A DNA stretch of 56,929 nt, taken from Phycisphaerales bacterium (lineage in GTDB: Bacteria > Planctomycetota > Phycisphaerae > Phycisphaerales > UBA1924). Below the pieces are notes generated by a model. That model saw nothing but the letters and a program-made list of their open reading frames with translations, searched no databases and was not told where the DNA came from. Both the position numbers and the translations under genes were made by a program. The DNA lies in NCBI GenBank assembly GCA_022843045.1, contig JALHOJ010000018.1, positions 1-56,929 on the forward strand. Direction: 5' to 3'. Below, piece by piece: positions 7,460 to 15,886 of this stretch (position 1 is its first letter; each line of letters begins with the position of its first letter).

Positions 7460-10400
7460 ATGTCGAACGTGAACGAACAGCCGGTGCGGTCGGATGCTGG
7501 GCAGGCGGCGGGTGCTGCTGCTGGGGGGACGAGCGCCGGGGGCGGGGGGAAGGCGGGGGCGGAGGAGAAGAACCGGTATCGCAAGACGCTCAACTTGCCG
7601 CAGACCAAGTTTGATATGAAGGCCAACCTCGTGCAGAACGAGCCGGCGTCGCTCAAGCGGTGGCAGGCGATGGGGCTGTATCAGAAGGTGCGCGAGGCCC
7701 GGCGGGGTGCGCCGGTGTTTAACTTTCATGATGGGCCGCCTTATGCGAACGGCGGGATCCACCTGGGGCACTTGATGAACAAGTGCCTGAAGGACTTTGT
7801 GGTGCGCAGCAAGTCGATGCAGGGGTTTGATGTGCCGTACGTGCCCGGTTGGGACTGTCACGGCCTGCCCATCGAGCACAAGGTGATGACGGAGCTCGCG
7901 GAGGCGGGGAAGTTGGAGAAGCTGGCGACGCTGGAGCCCGGGCAGCGATCGGTGGCGGTGCGGCGGGAATGTCAGAAGCATGCGGAGAAGTACATCAAGC
8001 TGCAGCGCGGGCAGATGGAGCGGTTGCTCACGCTCGCGGATTATGACAATCCGTACCTGACTATGGCGCCGCAGTATGAGGCGTCGACGCTGGAGGTCTT
8101 GGCGGACTTGATGGCGCAGGGTTTGGTGTATCGAGCGGTCAAGCCCGTGCACTGGTCGATCGCGAACGAGACGGCACTCGCGGACGCGGAACTGGAGTAC
8201 TACGACCGCGAGGACGTGAGCGTGTTTGTGGACTTTGAGGCCCTCGACGCGGACGCGGTGTATGACGCGTTTGGGTTGCCCAAGGAAGAAGAAGTTACCG
8301 CGGAGGACGCGGAGAGCGCGGAGGAGGAGAAGACAGACAAGGGGGACGGGCCTAAGTCTCGCGCGCTGAAGCCCGGCGTGCGGCCGCATCAGCGCCCGTG
8401 CTTCATGATCTGGACGACGACGCCTTGGACGCTGCCGGCGAACGTGGCGGTGGCGGTGCATCCGGAGGTGGAGTACGCGCTGGTGTGGGTGGATGGCAAC
8501 GTCACCGTGATGGCGACCAAGCTCATCGAGAAGGTGACGCAGCTTGCGCGCAGCGAAGAAGTGAGCGTTTTGGCTCGCGCGATGGGCGAGAAGTTGGTCG
8601 GCTTGCGCTATCGCCATCCGTTTGTGACGCAGACGCCCAAGTGCGCGTTGCAGCGGGCGTGCTCGCTGGAGAAGATCTGGAGCGTGGTGCCGGCGGATTA
8701 CGTGACGACCGAAGACGGCACGGGCCTGGTGCACACTGCGCCCGGACACGGCACGGAGGACTATCAGACGGGCCTCAAGCATGTGTTGCCGGTGTATTGC
8801 CCGGTTCGCGGCGACGGCACCTACGACAACACGGTGCCCGAGTGGCTGCGTGGGCAATCGATCTGGAAGGCAAACGACGCCGTGGTGAAGAACCTGCGTG
8901 ACAGCGGGCACCTGTTCTTTGACCAGAAGTTCACGCACAGCTATCCGCATGACTGGCGCAGCAAGACGCCCGTGATCTTCCGGTGTACGGAGCAGTGGTT
9001 TGTGGGCGTGGATGATCCGATGGGCGGGGCCACTGCTGCCAACACGAAGGGCAAGTCGATGCGCGAGCTCGCGATGGAGAGCGTGTCGCCGGAGGGAACG
9101 GGGCGGGTTGAGTTCGTTCCCGAGTGGGGCCGCAACCGCATGCGCGGCATGCTCGAGTCTCGCCCGGACTGGTGCATCTCGCGCCAGCGGGCGTGGGGCC
9201 TGCCCATCCCGGCGTTCCTGTATAAGGACAGCGAGGGCAATGACCAGGCGCTGATGACTGCCGCGAGCGTGCGGGCGGTGGCGAGCGTCTTCAAGGCCAA
9301 GGGCAGTGATGCGTGGTTCCAGTTGACGCCCAGCGAGTTGCTCGCCAACTACGACTGGAAGAGCGACAAGGAACTCGACGAGAGCGCCCGCGCGCTCTTC
9401 ACGAATGCCGAATCCCGAATCCCGAATGCCTTGCGCAAAGGCAACGACATCCTCGACGTCTGGTTTGAGTCCGGCAGCAGTTGGAACAGCGTGCTGCGAG
9501 CCCGCAACCTCGGCTACCCGGCGGACCTGTACCTCGAAGGCAGCGACCAGCATCGCGGCTGGTTCCAGTTGTCGCTGTTGCCTGCGCTGGGGGCGACGGG
9601 CGTCGCACCGTTCAGGACGCTGCTCACGCACGGGTTCATGGTTGATAAGGATGGGCGCAAGCTCAGCAAGAGCCGCAGCGATGCGGCTCGGTATGAGGTT
9701 GATTCGCTCACGGTCGAATTCGGCGTGGACGTGATGCGGTGGTGGGTGTCGTCGCTGGTGTATGAGAATGACGTGAAGGTGGACCTTGGGTTCTTTGCGC
9801 TGGCGGGGGAGAGCTATCGCAAGATCCGGAACACGTTGCGGTTCATGCTCAGCAACTTGAGCGACTTCACGCCCACGTGTGATGGAAAGGAAGGACACTG
9901 CGTGCCGCTTGATGCGGTGCCGGCGACTTCGCTGGACGCGTGGGTGATGGGGGAGTACAACGCGCTGGAGAAGGCCGTTGTGGATGCCTTCAACGCGTAT
10001 GACTTCCAGGCGGCGCACAAGGCGATCTTTGACTTCTGCAACAGCACGCTGTCGGCGACGTATCTCGCGGCGATCAAGGATCGGATGTACTGCGACAAGG
10101 TGGACTCGTCGCGGCGTCGGCGCACGCAGACGGTGCTGTTTGATTTGACGGACGGGCTGTGCCGGTTGCTGGCTCCGTTTGTGCCGCACACTGCGGATGA
10201 GGCGTATCGCGCGTTGTGGCGGGTTGCGCCGACGGACGCGAGCGTGTGTGTGCATGCGAAGGCATTTGTGTCGGCTGAACGCGGCAAGGGCGGCCCGGCG
10301 TTTGATGTGAAAGTGGATCCGCGGTGGGGCAGGGTGTTGGAGGTCGTGCAAGGCGCGCAACTCGCGCTGGAGCAGGCCAAGGCCCAAGGCATCGAGAATC

Positions 10401-10648
10401 CGCTGGATGCGGGTTTGGTGCTGCCCAACCCCGAAGGCGTGTGCGACGGGTTTGATCTCGTCGACCTTGCCGACCTGCTGGGCGTATCGCGGGTGACGCT
10501 GGACGCGTCGGCCAAGGAGGCGCGGGTGATCGACCTGCGTCAGGAGCCTCGCTGCGAGCGGAGTTGGAAGCGCGACGGCACCGTGAAGCAGCGGAGCGAT
10601 GGGGGCATGCTCAGCGAGCGGGACGCTGTGGCGGTTGGGGTGCCATGA
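7460..10648 (+). CDS. ileS: Isoleucyl-tRNA synthetase
   Basis: Class I synthetase charging tRNA-Ile with isoleucine in the cytoplasm, 1062 residues. Visible motifs: HLGH at 101-104 (HIGH), GWDCHGLPIEHK, the CP1 editing motif WTTTPWTLPAN, WFESGSSW, and KLSKS at 734-738 (KMSKS). ATG 7460 is chosen because GGAG precedes it at good spacing; a GTG at 7451 is also in frame. The C-terminal zinc-finger region reads RCERSWKR...MLSERDAVAV and keeps only one of the usual four cysteines. Two short low-complexity segments, about 279-293 and 648-657, look like repeat-derived insertions. The Ala/Gly-rich N-terminal 25 residues are extra. Confidence 0.95.
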   Translation: MSNVNEQPVRSDAGQAAGAAAGGTSAGGGGKAGAEEKNRYRKTLNLPQTKFDMKANLVQNEPASLKRWQAMGLYQKVREARRGAPVFNFHDGPPYANGGIHLGHLMNKCLKDFVVRSKSMQGFDVPYVPGWDCHGLPIEHKVMTELAEAGKLEKLATLEPGQRSVAVRRECQKHAEKYIKLQRGQMERLLTLADYDNPYLTMAPQYEASTLEVLADLMAQGLVYRAVKPVHWSIANETALADAELEYYDREDVSVFVDFEALDADAVYDAFGLPKEEEVTAEDAESAEEEKTDKGDGPKSRALKPGVRPHQRPCFMIWTTTPWTLPANVAVAVHPEVEYALVWVDGNVTVMATKLIEKVTQLARSEEVSVLARAMGEKLVGLRYRHPFVTQTPKCALQRACSLEKIWSVVPADYVTTEDGTGLVHTAPGHGTEDYQTGLKHVLPVYCPVRGDGTYDNTVPEWLRGQSIWKANDAVVKNLRDSGHLFFDQKFTHSYPHDWRSKTPVIFRCTEQWFVGVDDPMGGATAANTKGKSMRELAMESVSPEGTGRVEFVPEWGRNRMRGMLESRPDWCISRQRAWGLPIPAFLYKDSEGNDQALMTAASVRAVASVFKAKGSDAWFQLTPSELLANYDWKSDKELDESARALFTNAESRIPNALRKGNDILDVWFESGSSWNSVLRARNLGYPADLYLEGSDQHRGWFQLSLLPALGATGVAPFRTLLTHGFMVDKDGRKLSKSRSDAARYEVDSLTVEFGVDVMRWWVSSLVYENDVKVDLGFFALAGESYRKIRNTLRFMLSNLSDFTPTCDGKEGHCVPLDAVPATSLDAWVMGEYNALEKAVVDAFNAYDFQAAHKAIFDFCNSTLSATYLAAIKDRMYCDKVDSSRRRRTQTVLFDLTDGLCRLLAPFVPHTADEAYRALWRVAPTDASVCVHAKAFVSAERGKGGPAFDVKVDPRWGRVLEVVQGAQLALEQAKAQGIENPLDAGLVLPNPEGVCDGFDLVDLADLLGVSRVTLDASAKEARVIDLRQEPRCERSWKRDGTVKQRSDGGMLSERDAVAVGVP
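8294..8335. repeat. Family F-like repeat unit inside ileS
   Basis: Within ileS, ACCGCGGAGGACGCGGAGAG and the following GCGGAGGAGGAG form a run of 9-nt GCGGAGNNN units encoding VTAEDAESAEEE. It resembles the reverse complement of the intergenic F block near 5030-5064 (ACCACGGAACTCACGGAGAC). It lies just before the editing-domain motif WTTTPWTLPAN, in a region expected to be a surface loop. Origin by repeat insertion is inferred. Confidence 0.5.
9403..9430. repeat. Family D-like repeat unit inside ileS
   Basis: GAATGCCGAATCCCGAATCC then CGAATGCC encodes NAESRIPNA in ileS. Its reverse complement (GGCATTCGGGATTCGGGATT) has the same period and near-same units as the intergenic GGCATTGGGGATTGGGCATT at 5826. 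It sits in a loop before GNDILDVWFESGSSW. Confidence 0.45.
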
Positions 10649-10780
10649 CCGGCACCCGTGCCGCGGAGCCCACGCGGGCGTAGGCCCGGACGTGGGGTTT
10701 GATTGAGGGGAGGAGGGCCCACCTAGGGGATTCGTGGGGCTGGCTTCGCGCGAGCTTCGCTGATTCCTTGTGGGATTGTG

Positions 10781-10809
10781 TTGGCGCGGATCGCAATCGC
10801 AGGTATGCT
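10781..10809 (+). promoter_or_regulatory. Putative sigma-70-type promoter for the subtilase
   Basis: TTGGCG (10781-10786), a 17-base spacer, then TATGCT (10804-10809). Expected start near 10816 leaves a leader of about 69 bases carrying GGAG at 10872, before ATG 10885. The spacing is canonical; the identification is by eye. Confidence 0.5.
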
Positions 10810-10884
10810 GCGAAGGTCCGGACCCGTTGGGTTTGGGGGCGGCCCTCGGGCCACTTTGTTCTCATTCTGTTTGGAGACTTTCAA

Positions 10885-13800
10885 ATGGATCACAGCACGA
10901 TTCGCGGACTTGGGTTGGGCATGGCGGTGGGGCCGTTTGTGCTGGCGTTGAGCGCGGGGCTGGCGATGGGTGAAGAGGGGTGGGCCTCGCGGGTGTGGCA
11001 GGACGCTACGGGGCAGACGCGCTACGCATTTACGAAGGATGGCAAGGCGTGGTCGCGCGAGATCGAGCAGGATCCGCGGGTGCTGCGGCTGCGATGGGCG
11101 GAGGTTGATCCGCTGGCTGAGGGCTTGCAGGTGCCTTTGGTTCTCGCGGCGCCGGCGGATGCGGGGGTGTTCATCGTGCAGTTTGATGTGCCGCCCACGG
11201 ACGTGCAGCGGGCGATGGTGGAGGGCGCGGGCGCACAGATCGTGGCGTTCTTGCCCGAGAGCGCGTGGATCGTGCGGACGAGCAGCGAGCGTGGAGAGGT
11301 TGCTCGCGCCGGGCTCGCTGGGTTGGCAGGGGTGCGCTGGGTGGGCGCGTATGGTCCGGCGCTGAAGGCTGAGCCCGCGCTGCTGCGCGGATACCTGCCC
11401 GCGGCGGGGCTGGAGGATGCAGGCTCGCGCGCCCGCTTCGCGCAGAACTGGGCGAAGGAATACGTCGCGTTCGCAGAAGAGTTGCGCGCGGGTGGGGCCG
11501 CGAGTTTCTGGATTCAGGTGTTTGATCCAGCGCAGTTTGATGGTCGCATGGCGATGTCGCAGCCTGTGGGCGAGGGGGCCGCTGGCGGAGTGGCTGGCGG
11601 CGCTGCGGATGTCGCGGAACGGAGCGCTTCGCCCATGAAGCGCGGGGTGGCGGAGTATGTGCGTGCAATCGGCGGGGTGGTGCAGGACGTGACGCCCGAC
11701 GACACCATGATGCGGGCGATGCTCACGCAGGAGCAGTTGGTGCAGTTGCTGGGGCACGATGACGTCGCGTTCGTGGACCTGTGGGGCCCGGCCCAGACGG
11801 ACATGGATATCGAGCGGAATCTCTCAGGGGCCAACGCCCTTGAGACCGCGACGGGTTTCTCGGGGGAGGGCGTGCGGGGCGAGGTGATGGACTCGGGCGT
11901 GCGCCAGACGCACCAGGCATTCTCCAACCCCGGGCCCACGCCGATCGTCCGCACCAACGGCGTAAGCACCTCCCACGGCACCAGCACCTTCGGGATCGTG
12001 TTTGGCGACGGCGCTGTCAACGCGGCGGGGCGAGGTTTGCTGCCCGACGCGGAGGCCAAGTACTTCTACTCGTACGACTCGCTCTCGGGCTTTGGCGGCG
12101 GTGCGTCGCGCCTCACTGTCACGGGCCAGAGCGTCAATACCAACAGCGTGGTCATCCAGAGTTGCAGCTTTGGAAGCCCCCTGACGACGGCCTACACCAC
12201 GATCTCCCAGGCGATGGACCAGATCGTGTTCAACACAGGGCTTGTCATCTGCCAGAGCCAGAGCAACACGGGCAACCAGAATTCTCGACCCGAGGCATGG
12301 GCGAAGAACGTGCTCTCTGTCGGCGCGTTCAACCACAACAACGACACCAACCGCGCCAACGACGCGCAGGGCGGGGCATCGATCGGGCCTGCGGCGGACT
12401 CTCGCGTCAAGCCCGACATCGCGCACCACTACGATTCGGTCCTGACCGCCGACGCGGCCAGTGACACGGCGTACACGGGCACCTTTGGTGGAACGTCCGC
12501 CGCGACCCCGATCACGTGTGGGTACATGGGGCTGATTCACCAGATGTGGCACAGCGGGCTGTTCCCCGGGCACGGGCAGGGGGCGAGTGTGTTTGCCAGC
12601 CGGCCACGCTCGACGACAGCGAAGGCCCTGGCGCTGCACTCGGCGTTCCGATACAACTGGACGGGCAGCCCGAGCAACCCGACGATCCGGCGGACGGTGC
12701 AGGGGTGGGGCGTGATTGATGTGAACCGGCTGCAGCAACTCGCCCCCACGCTCTACGTGGAGAACGAGGCGAAGGCGCTGATTGCGGGGCAGTCGATGTC
12801 GTACAACTTTGACGTTGCCCCGGGGACGACCAACCTCTCAACGACGATGGTGTACCTGGATCCGCCCGGCACGGTGTCGAGCACGACGCACCGCATCAAC
12901 GACGTGTCCTTGCGTGTGACGGGGCCTACGGGCACGTTCTGGTGGGGCAACAACGGCCTGAACACCACGAACTGGAACACGTCGGGGGGCGTCTCCAACA
13001 CGAAGGACACGGTGGAGCATGTGTTCATGCAGAACCCGCCGGCGGGGCGGTATCGCATTGATGTGTTCGCGGATGTGGTGAGTCAGGACGCCAACACGCG
13101 AACGCCCGGTGTGACGGACGTGTCCTACGCGCTGGTTGTTTCGGGAGCGTCGCGGACGCCCCTGCGGATTCTGACGCTGAACGCGGCTCGGGCCGAGGGA
13201 TGCGGCGGCGGTGCGACGTTGGACATTCCCACCAGCGCCGCGTACAGCACGCTTCGCGGGTGGCTCGCGAGCCCGCAACGCTTCGGCGGCGCGGGCGGGA
13301 TTGATCGGCCCACGCAGGTGACAGCGACGGCGGAGTTCACGCCCGCGCTGGTGGAAAACGCCGACGTCGTGGTGGTGCCTTCGCTCGACGTCGCTGGGCT
13401 CAGCTCCTGCGAGTTGACGGTGTTGCGCCAATTCGTGGAGCAGGGGGGCGGGGTGATCGCGCTGGGCGAAGTCGCCAGCGAGCAACTTGCGCCCCGCTTT
13501 GGTGCGGGTGTGGGGGACGTTCGTCCGGCCGGCTCACTCGCGCTCGCTGCGGGTTCGCCCGTCACCAACGGCGCGTACGGGCAAGTTGCTGGGCCTCTCA
13601 GCGTTGGAACCCACCGCGTGTTCACCAGCGTGGGTTCGGGGGCGGCCCTGCTGAACACGACGGGCGGGGCGGCGGCGGCGCGGTTTGTGGCTGGCTTGGG
13701 CGAAGCGGTACTGATCACCGACGCGGAGTGGCTGCAGAACAGCGGGGCGGGCGTGTGCGGCACCCCTTCGCTGCCGGACGCGAACAACGAACTGTTCTTC

Positions 13801-14073
13801 TTGAACGCTTTGGCGCGTGTGGCCCCGCGTGAGCAGCGGGCCTATGACCTGTCGTGCTGCGATGGGATCGACTTCAACAACGACGGGGGAAGCTTTGACC
13901 CCACCGACATCGATGCGTTCCTGAGCGTCTTTAGCGAAGGACCGTGCGTGCCCGACACCGCAACGTGCAACGACATCGACTTCAACAACGATGGCGGGCT
14001 GTTTGACCCGTGCGACATCGCGTCGTTCCTGCTGGTCTTCAGCGAGGGACCCTGCTCGCCCTGCGGGCAGTGA
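10885..14073 (+). CDS. Secreted subtilisin-like protease with dockerin-like C-terminus
   Basis: A 1062-residue exported S8 peptidase. A signal peptide is visible (LGLGMAVGPFVLALSAGLAMG). The catalytic triad is Asp336 (MDSGV), His364 (STSHGTST) and Ser538 (GGTSAATP). After the catalytic domain come a beta-rich domain (about 620-760) and a second region (about 770-980) with DVVVVPSLDVAGL and QGGGVIALGE, resembling a GATase-like fold. The end (about 990-1062) has two copies of the IDFNNDGG..FDP..I..FL..FSEGPC unit, a dockerin-like motif typical of Phycisphaerae exported proteins. ATG 10885 follows GGAG at 10872. The in-frame extension to 10699 runs through the promoter and is rejected. Confidence 0.9.
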   Translation: MDHSTIRGLGLGMAVGPFVLALSAGLAMGEEGWASRVWQDATGQTRYAFTKDGKAWSREIEQDPRVLRLRWAEVDPLAEGLQVPLVLAAPADAGVFIVQFDVPPTDVQRAMVEGAGAQIVAFLPESAWIVRTSSERGEVARAGLAGLAGVRWVGAYGPALKAEPALLRGYLPAAGLEDAGSRARFAQNWAKEYVAFAEELRAGGAASFWIQVFDPAQFDGRMAMSQPVGEGAAGGVAGGAADVAERSASPMKRGVAEYVRAIGGVVQDVTPDDTMMRAMLTQEQLVQLLGHDDVAFVDLWGPAQTDMDIERNLSGANALETATGFSGEGVRGEVMDSGVRQTHQAFSNPGPTPIVRTNGVSTSHGTSTFGIVFGDGAVNAAGRGLLPDAEAKYFYSYDSLSGFGGGASRLTVTGQSVNTNSVVIQSCSFGSPLTTAYTTISQAMDQIVFNTGLVICQSQSNTGNQNSRPEAWAKNVLSVGAFNHNNDTNRANDAQGGASIGPAADSRVKPDIAHHYDSVLTADAASDTAYTGTFGGTSAATPITCGYMGLIHQMWHSGLFPGHGQGASVFASRPRSTTAKALALHSAFRYNWTGSPSNPTIRRTVQGWGVIDVNRLQQLAPTLYVENEAKALIAGQSMSYNFDVAPGTTNLSTTMVYLDPPGTVSSTTHRINDVSLRVTGPTGTFWWGNNGLNTTNWNTSGGVSNTKDTVEHVFMQNPPAGRYRIDVFADVVSQDANTRTPGVTDVSYALVVSGASRTPLRILTLNAARAEGCGGGATLDIPTSAAYSTLRGWLASPQRFGGAGGIDRPTQVTATAEFTPALVENADVVVVPSLDVAGLSSCELTVLRQFVEQGGGVIALGEVASEQLAPRFGAGVGDVRPAGSLALAAGSPVTNGAYGQVAGPLSVGTHRVFTSVGSGAALLNTTGGAAAARFVAGLGEAVLITDAEWLQNSGAGVCGTPSLPDANNELFFLNALARVAPREQRAYDLSCCDGIDFNNDGGSFDPTDIDAFLSVFSEGPCVPDTATCNDIDFNNDGGLFDPCDIASFLLVFSEGPCSPCGQ

Positions 14074-14380
14074 GGGCAGGTGAATGCGATAGCGCAGGGC
14101 GACAAGCAAGGGCGCGAGGCGCACGACGAGCGTGGCGAGCGCGGGAGGCGTGGTGCGTTGATGCGTGTGCGCCCTGGTTGCGCCATGGAGTGTTTCGCGC
14201 CAAGCCGCGTGCAGCCAATTGCGATGAGTGGATCGTCGCAAAGCGTGGTCGTGGCGGAACTGCGAGAGCAGGCCGCGGCAATGTGGGCGCGCACAACTGT
14301 GTACTTCCGGGAGCAGGTTCCGAGCGTGACGAGGGAGCGGGTGGAGGCGGTGCGAAGCTCCGGGTTTCTATAGTGGGGGC
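14074..14380. other. Intergenic gap with no recognised gene
   Basis: The 307 bases between the subtilase and the CCA-adding enzyme contain short open frames on both strands but none with a convincing start, composition or known motif. The only feature I support is the -10-like TATAGT at its 3' end. No repeat family or terminator hairpin was seen. Confidence 0.4.
14369..14374 (+). promoter_or_regulatory. Putative -10 box giving a leaderless cca transcript
   Basis: TATAGT ends 6 bases before the GTG start at 14381, and no Shine-Dalgarno lies between. Initiation at the usual distance would place the start codon at or near the 5' end. No clear -35 is visible. Confidence 0.4.
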
Positions 14381-15772
14381 GTGCGAGACTTACCGGCCCG
14401 GCGGGCTGCGATCATGGTGGTGGAGGGGTTGCGCGAGCGCGGGCATCAGGCGTTGCTCGCGGGGGGGTGCGTGCGCGATGAGTTGCTTGGGAGGGTGCCT
14501 AGCGACTATGACGTGGTGACGGACGCGACGCCCGGGGTGATTGCGAAGATCTTTCCGCGGACGGCGGAGGTGGGGGCGCACTTTGGGGTGATGCTGGTGC
14601 GGGTGGACCTGCCGGGCGAAGCGGGGGTGCCGGAGAAGCACATCATCGAAGTCGCGACGTTTCGGGCCGACGGGTCGTATACGGATAAGCGAAGGCCCGA
14701 TGCGGTGCACTTCAGCAGCCCCGACGCGGACGCGGCTCGGCGGGACTTCACGGTGAACGCGTTGTATCTGGATCCGCTGGCGCGGGAGATGGGGGAGGTT
14801 TCGGGATTGCACGCGGGGGCGCGGTGCGTGGCGGCGAGTGGGCTGGGTCGCAGCGGCGTGGTGATCGACTATGTGCATGGGCTGGCGGACCTGGACGCGC
14901 GGGTGCTGCGGGCGGTGGGGGATCCGGAGGCGCGGCTGGCGGAGGATCATCTTCGCGCGCTGCGGGCGGTGCGGCTTTCGGCGAAGCTGGGATTCACGAT
15001 CGAAGCGGCGACGGCGAGCGCGATCACGCGGCACGCGGCGGACCTGCACGGGGTCAGCAAGGAGCGGATCGGGGATGAGTTTCGGATGATGATGGAGCAC
15101 CCGTCCCGCGCCGGGGCGGCGGAAACGCTCGCGCGCCTGGGGCTGCTCGCGCAGGTGTTTGAAGGCGTGGCCTTGGAAGGACTGCGGGCGCGCGAGTTTT
15201 CGGCACGGGTACTGCGCGGACTGAGCGCGGAGGCAGTGCGCGAAGGGGGCCTCGCGGGCCCCATGAGCGGCGTGTCGGCGGGCGGCGTGGCGATTTGTGT
15301 GGCAGCGTTGCTGTGGGACGCGGGGCTCCCGGTCGGCGGCGAGCAGGACAAGCACGACGGGCTGATGACGGCGGTGCGGAAAGCCCTGTGCTTGTCGAAT
15401 CTGGAGCGGGACCGGTTGGTCTGCTGCCTTCGGGTGGTGGGGAAGCTGGCGGGGGCGGGATGGGGCGCGGCGGGGGTCGCGGGGCGCAAGCGGATCATGG
15501 GGGGGTATGGGTGGCAGGATGGGCTGGAGTTGGTGCGGGTGATGGACCCGGCGCTGGGCGCGGCTGTGGCGGCGGAGGGGGTGCGGTTGGCGGCGGACGG
15601 GGTGGGGGTATCGCCTGAGCCGATCTTGACTGGGGATCACCTGGTAGCGATGGGCATGAAGCCCGGGAAGGGGTTTAAGGACCTTTTGGACCGTGTCTAC
15701 GACGAGCAATTGGAGGGGCGGGTGCGAGATTTGGAGCAAGCCCGGGAACTGGTGGTTCGGATGCGCGTCTGA
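14381..15772 (+). CDS. cca: CCA tRNA nucleotidyltransferase / poly(A) polymerase family
   Basis: A 463-residue class II nucleotidyltransferase. The family head is clear: LLAGGCVRDELLG at 26-38, then SDYDVVTDATP with the metal-binding D-x-D, then the RRDFTVNALYLD motif and the RNA/ATP-binding block EDHLRALRAVRLSAKLGF. It adds or repairs the CCA end of tRNAs; both tRNA genes in the window lack an encoded CCA, which fits. A poly(A) polymerase activity cannot be excluded by sequence. The C-terminal part is alpha-helical with a final VRDLEQAREL. GTG 14381 is chosen from alignment with the family start; ATG 14414 is an alternative. Confidence 0.9.
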   Translation: MRDLPARRAAIMVVEGLRERGHQALLAGGCVRDELLGRVPSDYDVVTDATPGVIAKIFPRTAEVGAHFGVMLVRVDLPGEAGVPEKHIIEVATFRADGSYTDKRRPDAVHFSSPDADAARRDFTVNALYLDPLAREMGEVSGLHAGARCVAASGLGRSGVVIDYVHGLADLDARVLRAVGDPEARLAEDHLRALRAVRLSAKLGFTIEAATASAITRHAADLHGVSKERIGDEFRMMMEHPSRAGAAETLARLGLLAQVFEGVALEGLRAREFSARVLRGLSAEAVREGGLAGPMSGVSAGGVAICVAALLWDAGLPVGGEQDKHDGLMTAVRKALCLSNLERDRLVCCLRVVGKLAGAGWGAAGVAGRKRIMGGYGWQDGLELVRVMDPALGAAVAAEGVRLAADGVGVSPEPILTGDHLVAMGMKPGKGFKDLLDRVYDEQLEGRVRDLEQARELVVRMRV

Positions 15773-15886
15773 ACGAAGACTGTGGGGTCGCGCGGGCGGT
15801 GGCGGTCGTACCCTGTCGCGTTGGCCGCCTTCATGGGCGGGTTGTGAAGTCTGGCCGTGCCTGCGTGGCACTTTTGGAGGTTGCAC

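Noticed and set aside
7370-10387. A 1005-codon minus-strand open frame antisense to ileS
   Set aside because: It is a composition shadow of a GC-rich gene; the plus-strand frame has all IleRS motifs, and the antisense translation is Arg/His/Leu-rich with no motif.
14080-14373. A 97-codon plus-strand frame before cca
   Set aside because: No ribosome site, no motif, and it covers the presumed cca promoter.
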